Assembly (NCBI GenBank): GCA_030694465.1
Contig: JAUXYJ010000055.1
Coordinates: forward strand, 202,413-266,412
Direction of reading: 5' to 3'
Length of the DNA stretch: 64,000 bases
Origin: Deltaproteobacteria bacterium
GTDB lineage: Bacteria > Myxococcota_A > Polyangia > Polyangiales > Ga0077539
The position numbers and the translations under genes were made by a program. This document shows positions 44,359-52,750 of the stretch, piece after piece (the first letter of the stretch is position 1; every line of letters starts with the position of its first letter). The notes under the pieces are model-generated. The model did not search any database, was not told the DNA's origin, and worked only from the letters and a program-made list of their open reading frames with translations.

Positions 44359-45516
44359 ATGACAACGCACGACCGACCGCTCTACTTCGATCACAACGCG
44401 ACCACGCCGGTGCTGCCCGAGGTGCTCGATGCGATGCTCCCGTACCTCCGTGAGCACTTCGGCAACCCCTCAAGTCAGCACGCCTACGGTCGCGCATCCC
44501 GCGACGCGATCGCCAAGGCCCGCGTGCAGGTAGCGTCGCTTTTGTCCTGTGAATCAAGCGAGATTGTATGGACCTCAGGAGGCACCGAGGCGAGCAACCT
44601 CGCGCTCGTGGGGACGTGCTCGCAGCACTCGACCCCCGGCCGCGTGGTGATCACGCGCATCGAGCATCCGGCCACCTCGCGGGTGTGCGCCGAGCTCGCG
44701 CGGCGCGGCTGGGACGTGGTCTCCCTCCCTGTGACACGCGAGGGCGTTGTCGACCTGACCCTCGCGCACGAGCTTATTGGGCCGGGCACCACGCTCGTGA
44801 GCGCGATGCACTCGAACAACGAGACGGGCGCCCTGCAGCCCATCGAGGCGCTCGGTTTGCGCGCGCGCGAGGTGGGCGCGACGATGCACACGGACGCGGC
44901 ACAATCGGTGGGACGCGTGCCGCTCGACATGCGCACACTGCCAGTGGATTTGCTGAGCATCGCGGGCCACAAGGTCTACGCGCCCAAGGGCATCGGCGCG
45001 CTGTACCTACGCCATGGGACACGCGTCGAGCCCGTCTTGCGAGGGGCAGGGCACGAGGGCGGCGTGCGTCCGGGGACCGAGAACGTCGCGTCCATTGTGG
45101 GCCTCGGCATGGCGTGTGAGGTCGCTCAGCGAGACATGGCGCACGAGTCCAAGAGACAGCGGGAGCTGGTCGAGCACTTGAGCGCGCGGGTGCTCAGCGC
45201 GTGCCCCGATGCGTCGCGCACATGCGCAGGGGTCGCTTCGCTGCCCAACACACTTCACCTGTGTTTTGACCGGGTCTTGGGCGATGCGCTCCTCGCCGCG
45301 CTCCCGGGCCTCGCGGCCTCGACGGGTAGCGCATGTCACGAGGGTCACCATGAGCCCTCGTCCGTGCTGACCGCGATGGGCCTGCCGCGCGGCCTCGCGC
45401 TCGGCGCTGTGCGGTTGACGCTTGGGCGATCGACGACGCGCGCCGAGGTCGAACAAGCGGCAGCGATGCTTGTGGCGGCTTACAAGCGGCTCGCCACCAT
45501 GGAGACAGCACCGTAG
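44359..45516 (+). CDS. Cysteine desulfurase, NifS/IscS class V aminotransferase
   Basis: 385 residues from ATG 44359. YFDHNATTPV opens the fold. GGTEASN, MHSNNETGALQP, HTDAAQSVGR and SIAGHKVYAPKGIGALY (PLP lysine in GHK) follow. The catalytic Cys is in TGSACHEGHHEPS. It mobilises sulfur from cysteine for Fe-S or thio-cofactor assembly. No iscU, iscA or regulator lies next to it, so it may serve tRNA thiolation or another use. The gene converges on the TetR gene across two palindromes. Confidence 0.92.
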   Translation: MTTHDRPLYFDHNATTPVLPEVLDAMLPYLREHFGNPSSQHAYGRASRDAIAKARVQVASLLSCESSEIVWTSGGTEASNLALVGTCSQHSTPGRVVITRIEHPATSRVCAELARRGWDVVSLPVTREGVVDLTLAHELIGPGTTLVSAMHSNNETGALQPIEALGLRAREVGATMHTDAAQSVGRVPLDMRTLPVDLLSIAGHKVYAPKGIGALYLRHGTRVEPVLRGAGHEGGVRPGTENVASIVGLGMACEVAQRDMAHESKRQRELVEHLSARVLSACPDASRTCAGVASLPNTLHLCFDRVLGDALLAALPGLAASTGSACHEGHHEPSSVLTAMGLPRGLALGAVRLTLGRSTTRAEVEQAAAMLVAAYKRLATMETAP

Positions 45517-45553
45517 CGGCGACGTCGCTGGGTGAATCCGGCGACGTCGCCGG
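45516..45553. repeat. Two palindromic elements in tandem, copies i1 (degenerate) and i2 (exact)
   Basis: i1 (45516-45531) reads GCGGCGACGTCGCTGG, two mismatches from the core, overlapping the final stop base of the desulfurase gene. i2 (45538-45553) is exact and followed by GTGTCTC. Both repeat units are followed by GGTG. The pair fills the gap between converging genes. Confidence 0.9.
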
Positions 45554-45558
45554 GTGTC

Positions 45559-46356
45559 TCAGCGGCTGCGATCGGGCGGGAGGCTCCTGCGCCGCGTGGG
45601 CAGCTCGTCGTCGTCCAAGATGGCGCGCCGGAGGTCTTGCGGGAGCTTGGGGGGCGCCAAGTTTTTGCGTGACGGAAACACCGGTTGCGCAGTGTTTTTG
45701 CTTGGTGCCATGGTGCTCTGGGCCTTCTTGCGGGGCCGCGCTCCCTGCCACGCGACGGCAAACACTCGGCGCAGCGCGCGCCGGCCGATGTCTGGATCGC
45801 GCGCGTCGTCGCTGCGAAGCCACCGCAAGACCACGTGGCGGTAGAGTGCAAAGAGGTTCTCGGCAAACGTGGCGCTGTCGAGGTCTTCGCGTGCGTCCCC
45901 GTCGAGGCTAGCCCGCGTGAGCAACGCGGTGAGCGAGCCACAGAACTGTCTCTCTCTCTCGCTCTGTACTTTGGCGTCTGCGCCCTCAAGGGTGAGCGTC
46001 TGATGCAAAAACCGAAAGGCGAGGTCGGGCTGCTCGCAGTACGCCAAAAACAGCGGCGCAAACACGTGATCCAACCGGTCGAGCACAGAGACCTCGTCAC
46101 GAACCGTGCGAAAAGCCTCGCCAAATGCGCTGTCGACCCGCGCCCCATAGACCAACCTGAGCAGCGCGTCTTTGTCTCTCACGTGCACAAACAGGGTCCC
46201 CACCGCGACGCCGGCGCGCTCGGCGACCAGGCGCGTGGTGCAGCCTTCGTAGCCGCGCTCGGCGAAGAGCGTCCACGCGGCGGCGTGGATCTTGGCCAGC
46301 GTCGCGCGCTTTTTGCGGGCACGTTGGGTCGTGGGAGGCGCGCTCGAACGTGTCAC
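45559..46356 (-). CDS. TetR-family transcriptional regulator
   Basis: 265 residues from GTG 46356. The HTH (IHAAAWTLFAERGYEGCTTRLVAERAGVAVGTLFVHVRDKDAL) is canonical TetR. The ligand-binding domain is generic. The last 60 residues are basic, low in structure and not part of the family. Its targets are unknown; the upstream gap contains a 12-bp palindrome and a good leftward promoter, consistent with autoregulation. Confidence 0.9.
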   Translation of the reverse strand: MTRSSAPPTTQRARKKRATLAKIHAAAWTLFAERGYEGCTTRLVAERAGVAVGTLFVHVRDKDALLRLVYGARVDSAFGEAFRTVRDEVSVLDRLDHVFAPLFLAYCEQPDLAFRFLHQTLTLEGADAKVQSERERQFCGSLTALLTRASLDGDAREDLDSATFAENLFALYRHVVLRWLRSDDARDPDIGRRALRRVFAVAWQGARPRKKAQSTMAPSKNTAQPVFPSRKNLAPPKLPQDLRRAILDDDELPTRRRSLPPDRSR

Positions 46357-46445
46357 CTAGGCTTCTCGATCCAACAGCGTACCAAGAGCGCGGCGCGCCG
46401 TGACCCCTCGGTGGCGTCAGCGTCCATTTCGAACCCGGTCGAGTG

Positions 46446-46457
46446 CAAGCGCGCTTG
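46446..46457. promoter_or_regulatory. CAAGCGCGCTTG palindrome, TetR operator candidate
   Basis: Perfect 12-bp palindrome 90 bases upstream of the TetR start, in its leader. The location suits an autoregulatory site, but no binding data or second site supports it. Confidence 0.3.
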
Positions 46458-46511
46458 GACCGCCGCGACAGCCTGCTCGCGTGGGCAGATGCCATGGGGC
46501 TTCACTTGCGG

Positions 46512-46541
46512 ATTGTCCTATAAAATACTGATTATTATCAA
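46512..46541 (-). promoter_or_regulatory. Leftward sigma-70-like promoter candidate
   Basis: Read leftward: TTGATA at 46541-46536, an 18-base AT-rich spacer, then GACAAT at 46517-46512. It is one of the most AT-rich spots in the window and would drive the TetR gene with a leader of about 150 bases. Confidence 0.4.
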
Positions 46542-46924
46542 GGGGTTGTCGGTGCTTGCGCAGGCACACTCTCGACCGGTGGGACCGGTGGGACCGGTTG
46601 GACGCTCGGCAGCAGCTCGGCCGGTGCCTGAACAGGCTCCGGCGGCGGCGGCGGCCTGCTTGTCATCAAGTACAAGCTCATGCCCGCGGCCATCAGCACC
46701 GCGATCCCCATCGCGACGAAGACGACTACCATGGGGTTCGCCCCCGAACGCGGAGGCATTTGTCCCTGCGCGATCAGCCGAAGCTGCTCTTGGTGAGCCT
46801 GCTGCTCTCGCGCCCGCGCGCGCTCTGCGCTGGCGAGCTTCTGCGCGAGCTCTGCGTTTTCTCTGCGCAAGCTGTCGTTGGCTGCATGCGCTGCGGCTCC
46901 CTCGTCGCGATAATCTCCGCTCAT
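46538..46924 (-). CDS. Small coiled-coil, single-helix membrane protein with Pro-rich tail
   Basis: 128 residues from ATG 46924, with GAGGAG upstream; an earlier in-frame ATG at 46990 is possible. Residues 18-52 form a charged coiled coil (LRRENAELAQKLASAERARA). A hydrophobic helix (VVVFVAMGIAVLMAAGMSLYL) follows, then a Pro/Val-rich tail whose DNA contains near-tandem GTGGGACCG units. Function unknown. It is divergent from the ABC exporter genes. Confidence 0.6.
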   Translation of the reverse strand: MSGDYRDEGAAAHAANDSLRRENAELAQKLASAERARAREQQAHQEQLRLIAQGQMPPRSGANPMVVVFVAMGIAVLMAAGMSLYLMTSRPPPPPEPVQAPAELLPSVQPVPPVPPVESVPAQAPTTP

Positions 46925-46988
46925 CGTTGCTCTGGTCTCCTCGGGTTGAAGTGTACGATCGAGCGCCCGCAATGACGACTGATCTTGC

Positions 46989-47789
46989 ATGTTCGCGATC
47001 GCGAAGATCGCCATGGTGACTGCTTCTGCGTACGCGATCCAGTGCGAGAATCTCACCGTCTTGCGAGACAAGCGGCCGGTGCTGCACGCGCTCACGTTGG
47101 CGGTCCCAGCGCGGGGTGTCACCGCGCTCCTGGGTCCCAATGGCGCCGGAAAATCCACGCTCTTCGCGGCCCTGCTCGGGCTCATCACGCCCCATCAGGG
47201 CGTCATCTCGCTCTTTGATCAGCCCTGGACGAAGAGCCTCGTGCGCGAGCGTGTCGGGGTGCTCTTGCAAGACGAAGGGGCGTTTGAGGCGATGACTGTG
47301 CGCGAGTACGCGGCGCTGTTTGCGACCCTCGGCGGCGAGCCCGCGCGTGCGACCCAGATGCTCGCAAACGCCGGTATTTCTGCACGCGAACGCGCTCCGT
47401 TGCGCACGCTCTCGGGGGGCGAACTGCGTCGATTGCAGCTCGAGACCGCCGTCGCGTTCGAGCCCTCGCTGCTTTTGCTCGACGAGCCAACCAACCACCT
47501 CGACCCGACGGCGCGCCGCACGGTGCTCACGCGCATCGCAGCGCTTGGAGCTCGCGCCGCGGTCGTGATGGCCACCCACGACCTCGCCGAGGCCGAGCGC
47601 ATCGCCGACACCGTGCTCGTTCTGGTGCAAGGCCGTTTGGTGCACAGCGGTAGCGCGCGCGCGTCGGTCGCGTCGCTCCCCGATCACGTGAAATCTCGTG
47701 ATTTTCACGGGCTCTTTGCTCACTATGCCGGCGCGGCGCTCTCTCGGGATGGTCGCCTCGACGAGCCTCGGTCCGAGGTCGTGTCGTGA
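46989..47789 (+). CDS. ABC-2 type exporter, ATP-binding protein
   Basis: 266 residues from ATG 46989 (ATG 47013 is an alternative). Walker A GPNGAGKST, Q-loop VLLQDEGAF, signature LSGGELRR, Walker B LLLLDEPTNHLD and H-loop ATHDLAEAERI are all intact. Its similarity is to drug and lipid exporter ATPases (CcmA/DrrA type). The stop overlaps the permease start as GTGA, so both subunits are made together. Confidence 0.92.
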   Translation: MFAIAKIAMVTASAYAIQCENLTVLRDKRPVLHALTLAVPARGVTALLGPNGAGKSTLFAALLGLITPHQGVISLFDQPWTKSLVRERVGVLLQDEGAFEAMTVREYAALFATLGGEPARATQMLANAGISARERAPLRTLSGGELRRLQLETAVAFEPSLLLLDEPTNHLDPTARRTVLTRIAALGARAAVVMATHDLAEAERIADTVLVLVQGRLVHSGSARASVASLPDHVKSRDFHGLFAHYAGAALSRDGRLDEPRSEVVS

Positions 47790-48814
47790 CGCGCGAGATG
47801 CTTGTGCAGCTGCGCGCGGGGTGGGTGCTGTTTCGGGCGCGTGTGGCAGAGAGCGTCCGTGTGCGCTCGTCGCTCGTGTTCTTGTTGGGTCTCCCCGCGC
47901 TCTTGATGCTGTCGCTCTCGTTGGTCTTCGCAGAAGGTCACCCGTTTGAGCGACGAAGAGTCGTCACCGATTGCGTCGATCCGCGTGTGCACCAAGCGCT
48001 CAATGTGTTGCATGACAGCCTCGCGTGGACACTAGAAGACCGCGCCCACGCCGAGTCTTCGCTGCGCACGACTCGCGCCGAGCTCTGGGTTCGCTGTGAT
48101 TCTGGCCGCAGAGTGACCTTGGTCTACGGACAACGCAGCGCCCTTTTGGCCCAAGCGCTCACGACGCAGTGGTCCGCGATGACCGTCCGAAGCGAGCGCT
48201 GGACCCTCGCAAAAGGCGCGTATGCGCAGGGATTATTGCCCGGAGTGATCGCGTTTGCGGTCCTCTTTTCGGGGCTCTTTGGCATGGGACCGCCCATGCT
48301 GCGGATGCGTCGTCAAAGGCTGCTCACGCGGTTGACGCTCTCGCGGTTGCGCTGGTCGACCTTTGTGCTCTCGCAGGTAAGCGCCCGCGCGCTGCTCACC
48401 ACTGGACAGGTCTTGTCGCTCACATGCGTCGCTCACGTGTTGGTCAAGAGCCCCTTGAGCGTGGGTGCGCTGCTCGCCGTGGTCTGCGTCGCGGTGCTGG
48501 GAGTCTGCGTGTTCGCCGGGCTCGGTGTGATGCTCGCCGCGATCGTGCAACACGAAGACATCCTGAGCGACGGGATCGCAGCCTCGGCTACACCGCTCGT
48601 GTTGCTCTCCGGGGCGTTTTTCTCGGTCGAATCGCTGCCCTCATGGCTCGCGACCGTCGCGCGCGCGCTGCCCTCGACGGTGCTGGTCGAGGCGTGTCGT
48701 GAGGCCCTCGAGCATCAGCGCGTTCTGCCTGGGCTGGCGCTCTGGGCAATCGCTGGGCTCATGGTGGCGACCGCATCGACGCACGCGATCGCACAGCGTC
48801 ACACCTTGGCGTGA
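47786..48814 (+). CDS. ABC-2 type exporter, permease
   Basis: 342 residues from GTG 47786. One N-terminal membrane helix, a periplasmic domain of about 100 residues, then five helices including LLSGAFFSVESLPSWLATVARALPSTVLVEACREAL, the typical end region of ABC-2 permeases. The partner ATPase lies upstream. The substrate is unknown; there is no adjacent biosynthetic cluster. Confidence 0.88.
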   Translation: MTREMLVQLRAGWVLFRARVAESVRVRSSLVFLLGLPALLMLSLSLVFAEGHPFERRRVVTDCVDPRVHQALNVLHDSLAWTLEDRAHAESSLRTTRAELWVRCDSGRRVTLVYGQRSALLAQALTTQWSAMTVRSERWTLAKGAYAQGLLPGVIAFAVLFSGLFGMGPPMLRMRRQRLLTRLTLSRLRWSTFVLSQVSARALLTTGQVLSLTCVAHVLVKSPLSVGALLAVVCVAVLGVCVFAGLGVMLAAIVQHEDILSDGIAASATPLVLLSGAFFSVESLPSWLATVARALPSTVLVEACREALEHQRVLPGLALWAIAGLMVATASTHAIAQRHTLA

Positions 48815-48844
48815 CGATCCTTTACCCGTTGATCTGAATAATTC

Positions 48845-48873
48845 TTGGGATTCTGCGGCTGTGCTAGCCTAAT
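48845..48873 (+). promoter_or_regulatory. Sigma-70-like promoter candidate for the Cys-rich lipoprotein
   Basis: TTGGGA, a 17-base spacer, then CCTAAT (each 4 of 6 to consensus), ending 39 bases before ATG 48913. The region is AT-rich relative to its surroundings. Confidence 0.35.
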
Positions 48874-48912
48874 TTGTCTGTGTACGGTCTGCTTATTGAG
48901 GATGGCTTATCC

Positions 48913-49914
48913 ATGAAATCCACACGTGTTCTGGGGCTGCTGTTGTGCGTCTCTTTGGGGGCCGCGTGCGCCGCACCCGAGGCTCCACGCGACGCCTCGG
49001 GCGATCGCTCTGTTCGCGACGTGGCCAGCGGTGACACCGAGGCCATGGACGCGACGGTGGACGTACAGGGCGATATCGGAGGGGACCAAGTCGCAACGAA
49101 CGATTCAGCGACTCCCGAGGACGATGCGGCGTGGCGTCGCGTGTGTTGCCGTGCTTTTTCGACCGCAAACCAAGGGATCTGCGACAACCTTGAGCCGCTC
49201 GGACCGTCACGATGCAACATGCTCGACGACGGAATGACCTGCGCGTGGTCGCCCGACCCCATGTGCCACGATGGAGGCACTGGGATGGGCACTGGATGCT
49301 GCATCGCGGTTAACCCCGCCAATCAAACCATGTGCTCGACCGTGGCCGCCTTTGGCTCTTCGTCCTGCAACGCGTTTGCCGACGGAAGAGTCTGCCGTTG
49401 GTCTCGCTCAAGCGCATGCAACCCAACTCCAGACGCCGGCACGCCAGACGCTGGCTCGATGGACTCGGGGATCACCTGCTGTACCGCTCGGATTGCAGCC
49501 AATGAGCCTCAGTGCTCACCCCTCGCGACTCGCTCGCGGTGCACAGGCCTCAACGGCGGGCTGACCTGCAATTGGTCCGCGAGCGCGGCTTGCAATCCTG
49601 GGGATGCTGGCACCGATGCTGCTACGGACGTGCGCGACGCCGGAGCCACAGGGTGTTGTCTCGCGCGCACAGCGAACGCGACCAACACGACCTACTGCCG
49701 CGCACAGGCGACGCAGGCGACCTGCTCGACCTCCTTGGCCGCTTTTCGCACCTGCGCATGGTCCACGGTCCCTGGCGCGTGCGCGGGGGCCGGCGCGACC
49801 GCAGGAGCGTGCTGCCAGCCCACCACGTCGACTGCTGCGATCTGTGCGGCGAATTCAACGGCCGCACAGTGTGGTGGGCTCATGCTCCGTGGGTGCGCGT
49901 GGCGCTGCCCCTAG
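48913..49914 (+). CDS. Lipoprotein with five Cys-rich repeats
   Basis: 333 residues from ATG 48913. Lipobox Leu-Gly-Ala-Ala-Cys19. After an Asp/Ala-rich spacer, five units begin at about residues 78, 129, 189, 248 and 300. Each has the order Cys-Cys ... Cys ... Cys ... Cys-x-Trp ... Cys, about 40-50 residues apart, and several are separated by Asp-Ala-Gly linkers. The last unit is shortest and ends the protein. Even Cys numbers per unit suggest disulfide-stabilised mini-domains on the cell surface. I do not recognise the domain. Confidence 0.75.
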   Translation: MKSTRVLGLLLCVSLGAACAAPEAPRDASGDRSVRDVASGDTEAMDATVDVQGDIGGDQVATNDSATPEDDAAWRRVCCRAFSTANQGICDNLEPLGPSRCNMLDDGMTCAWSPDPMCHDGGTGMGTGCCIAVNPANQTMCSTVAAFGSSSCNAFADGRVCRWSRSSACNPTPDAGTPDAGSMDSGITCCTARIAANEPQCSPLATRSRCTGLNGGLTCNWSASAACNPGDAGTDAATDVRDAGATGCCLARTANATNTTYCRAQATQATCSTSLAAFRTCAWSTVPGACAGAGATAGACCQPTTSTAAICAANSTAAQCGGLMLRGCAWRCP

Positions 49915-49973
49915 TGACCCTCACGCGATGGGCGCGTGAGTCTCTGCGTTGAAGCGCTACACTCTCTCTCGCT

Positions 49974-51323
49974 TTGTCAATTCATGCCTGGGTGCGCGCG
50001 CTCTTTGAGGGGCTGGTACGGTTTTACTACCCGTGGAGAACGCTGCGCGGCGGCGAACACCTCCCTCGCAAAACGTGTGCGATTTTGGTCGCCAATCATC
50101 CCAATGGCCTGATCGATCCCCTTCTCATTCGCGTCTCGACGGGGGTGCCTGCCCGGTTTCTCGCGAAGAGCACACTGTTCAAAAATCCCCTCGCGCGGTT
50201 TACGCTCAACGCGTTTGGCGCGCTGCCCGTGTACCGCAAGCAAGACGCAGGCGAGGGCGAGCACATGCGCGATGGCAACGAGGCTACGTTCGCGTTGGCG
50301 CGCGAAGTGCTCGCGCAACAGCACGTCCTGGCGTTGTTTCCAGAGGGGGTGTCGCACGCCGACCCAGAGCGCAAACCTCTGCGCACCGGCGCCGCTCGGA
50401 TCGCGCTCTCTGCGATCGCCGCGCACGACGCGTGCGAGTCCATGGTGATCGTCCCCGTGGGCGTCGAGTACGCCCAGCGCGAGATCTTTCGTTCGGCCGT
50501 GTGCGTCCGTGTGGGAGTGCCCATTGATGTACGACCGCTGCGAGAGCTCTACGCACAAGACTCGGTGCAAGCGGTTGAGACTTTAACCAGTCAAATCGCA
50601 GACGGATTAGACACACTCATCGCTCAGGCGCCTTCGTATGCGCTGCTCGAGACCATGACCCGCCTCGCCGATTGGACCCTGCTCGATGAGCACGTGGTCG
50701 AGCTTGCGCAGCGTGACCAGCGTCGCACGGCGATCCTCAACGCCTATCGCCGACTGAAGCTCGAAGACCCCGTGCGTCTGGATGCGCTCACCGACGAAGT
50801 GCTCGCGTACGACGCCGCGCTCAGAGCCCATGGCATCGAAGATCCCTGGGCGTTGACCCTCCAGAGCGTCTCGGTCCGTGCCGCGATCCTGGGCAGCCTG
50901 TGGCTGATTCTCTTCGCTCCGCTGGCGCTCGTGGGGGCGGCGCTCTCGTGGGTCCCCTATCGATTGGTGGGGGTCGTTGCGGCGCGAGTGACACCCCACC
51001 GAGATGTCCTTGGGACTGTAAAATTGCTTGGTGGAATGCTCTTTCTCTCGCTGGCCTGGCTGCTCGAATCGCTCTTGGCGGCGTGGCGCCTGGGAGCTCT
51101 CTACGCGCTGGCGGTCTTGGTCCTCGCGCCCCTGAGTGGCTACGTCGCGTTGCGCTGGGACGAGCGGCTCCGCAGCGCACGTGTCGCGATGGGCTATGCG
51201 TGGTTTCGCGCAGCGCACTCGGACAAACAACGCAAACTCGACGCACGCCGTCGCGCGCTCGTGCACACAGTCCTCGAGGGCCTGAGCGAGTACGAACACG
51301 AGCGCTCACGAGAGACAAACTAG
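49974..51323 (+). CDS. PlsC-like 1-acyl-glycerol-phosphate / glycerolipid acyltransferase
   Basis: 449 residues from TTG 49974 (GTG 49992 is an alternative). Acyltransferase blocks: NHPNGLIDPLL (His and Asp five residues apart, as in Gat/GPAT-like members), GALPVYRK, LFPEGVSHADP and IVPVGVEY. The C-terminal half has two or three membrane helices and a basic tail. The likely role is acylation of a lysophospholipid or glycerol phosphate at the inner membrane. Its stop overlaps the end of the convergent small membrane protein gene. Confidence 0.85.
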   Translation: MSIHAWVRALFEGLVRFYYPWRTLRGGEHLPRKTCAILVANHPNGLIDPLLIRVSTGVPARFLAKSTLFKNPLARFTLNAFGALPVYRKQDAGEGEHMRDGNEATFALAREVLAQQHVLALFPEGVSHADPERKPLRTGAARIALSAIAAHDACESMVIVPVGVEYAQREIFRSAVCVRVGVPIDVRPLRELYAQDSVQAVETLTSQIADGLDTLIAQAPSYALLETMTRLADWTLLDEHVVELAQRDQRRTAILNAYRRLKLEDPVRLDALTDEVLAYDAALRAHGIEDPWALTLQSVSVRAAILGSLWLILFAPLALVGAALSWVPYRLVGVVAARVTPHRDVLGTVKLLGGMLFLSLAWLLESLLAAWRLGALYALAVLVLAPLSGYVALRWDERLRSARVAMGYAWFRAAHSDKQRKLDARRRALVHTVLEGLSEYEHERSRETN

Positions 51324-51604
51324 AACGCGTTGACCGCGTTGGTCTGGATGACCAACACAACGAATGCGAGCAAAAGTCCTGCAACAAGCGCGACCGTGAG
51401 CCCCGCCTTGGTGTGCCCATGCGCCGAGAGCATCATCGCGATCGCGCCCCCCGCCGCGCCGATGCCGAGGGCCATCATCGTGGGTCCGCGCTGCAGTGAA
51501 AAGACCTGATGTGCGGACTCGGCCGAACGCCGCGCGACCACAAGACCGACCAGCGCACCGAGCGCACTGCCCACAAACAAGCGACCCAGCGTGCGAAGAC
51601 CCAT
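51320..51604 (-). CDS. Small three-helix membrane protein
   Basis: 94 residues from ATG 51604. Three hydrophobic stretches (about 9-25, 42-60 and 67-87) are separated by short loops. No family is recognised. It may be the last gene of the leftward GAF-subtilisin operon, because the upstream gene ends only 25 bases away. Confidence 0.65.
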   Translation of the reverse strand: MGLRTLGRLFVGSALGALVGLVVARRSAESAHQVFSLQRGPTMMALGIGAAGGAIAMMLSAHGHTKAGLTVALVAGLLLAFVVLVIQTNAVNAF

Positions 51605-51629
51605 CACTCGCTTGTAGCGATTGGCTCAC

Positions 51630-52625
51630 TCAGAGCGCAAGCGCTGCCCACCACGCGTCAGGATCGATCCAGGCCACCGCGGTGAGCAAGTCGCTCTCAC
51701 CATAGGGGCCTTCGCTCGCGAAGCGGCTCAGCTCGGAGAGGGCGAGGGCGTCGAGTTCTGCGAGCGAAATTGCAAGCGTTTGTGTGCTGTCCTGGCGCCC
51801 AAGCGCGTACAGAACGCACGCGAGATGCTCGCGCTGTACAAGCCAGCGTCTTGCCATCGCGCGTGTCGCCGGGTGGTCTTGTTCGCTCGACGCGATCCAT
51901 GCGTGCAGGGCCTTGGTTGCGCTCGATACACACGCAAGCGCTTCGACCCTCAGAGCCTGCTGCGCGGCCGCGTCGAGCGTGTCTAGCGCAGACCAAACCC
52001 TCCCAATGAGCGGAGTGGATGTCGCCAGATCAAGGCGCTCAAGCGCCTCGCGAGGCGCTGTCGGAGAGTGCAATCGGGCGACCATGGCGGCCGCCGCGTG
52101 GCCCAATACCGGCCCTCCGCGCTCGGCGAGGGTGACCGCGTGTGCGAGCACTTGCTCGTCCAGCAGCGTGTCGCCAAAGAGTGTCCGGAGCGAGCGCTCT
52201 GCCGCAGACTCGTGGTGAGCGAGCGGCGCGAGCGAGGCGAAGAGGGCGTGAAGCCCCGCCGGTCCGAGCTCTTGCGCGGCGACCTCGGGCTCGGTCACGC
52301 GGTGGACCACGAGCTGGTCGGTAGTCGTGTAGATCCAGTGATTTTGCAGGCGAATGTGGGATTGCGGTCCGAGCCACACATAGTGACACGAGCCCGATCG
52401 CTGCGCGGGCGCGTTGCTACGGAGGGTCTCGTCTGGCGACTCGATGCAGAGCAACCCAGGGCGTGTGGTCGACCGTGACAGGGCAAGCGCAGGAGCCAAA
52501 GGATCGACGAGCGCGAGCACTTCGAAGGTGTCCTCGAAGGGCGCCGTAGGGGGCGCCGTCTCGGTGGCCACGATCCACGGGAGCGTAGCCAAAGGGCGCA
52601 TCGTTTCGTCGATCGGGTGAGACAT
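51630..52625 (-). CDS. Unknown protein, last large gene of the GAF-subtilisin operon
   Basis: 331 residues from ATG 52625 (a GTG at 52652 is possible). No signal peptide or membrane helix. The first 130 residues look like a beta-rich domain (CHYVWLGPQSHIRLQNHWIYTT). The rest is helical with HEAT-like features (AERGGPVLGHAAAAMVARL). Conserved catalytic residues are not evident. The 125-base gap to the sigma-like gene could contain a promoter. Confidence 0.65.
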   Translation of the reverse strand: MSHPIDETMRPLATLPWIVATETAPPTAPFEDTFEVLALVDPLAPALALSRSTTRPGLLCIESPDETLRSNAPAQRSGSCHYVWLGPQSHIRLQNHWIYTTTDQLVVHRVTEPEVAAQELGPAGLHALFASLAPLAHHESAAERSLRTLFGDTLLDEQVLAHAVTLAERGGPVLGHAAAAMVARLHSPTAPREALERLDLATSTPLIGRVWSALDTLDAAAQQALRVEALACVSSATKALHAWIASSEQDHPATRAMARRWLVQREHLACVLYALGRQDSTQTLAISLAELDALALSELSRFASEGPYGESDLLTAVAWIDPDAWWAALAL

Positions 52626-52750
52626 AGGGAGGGCTCGAGGGTTAGAGAACACTTGAGAAAATGCAGCTTCGATGCGATCTCAGGCGCTGGCGATGTCGCG
52701 CTTGAGTGGGAGGGCACGTAGCGGAGCGTGCGCGATGGGCGGTGAAGCGT

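Noticed and set aside
45685-47019. Rightward 444-codon open frame across the TetR gene and its upstream region
   Set aside because: Opposite strand of a clear TetR gene, Ser/Arg-rich, no motif and no ribosome binding site.
46518-47723. Leftward 401-codon open frame opposite the ABC ATPase
   Set aside because: Shadow of the ATPase gene, Arg/His-rich low-complexity composition.
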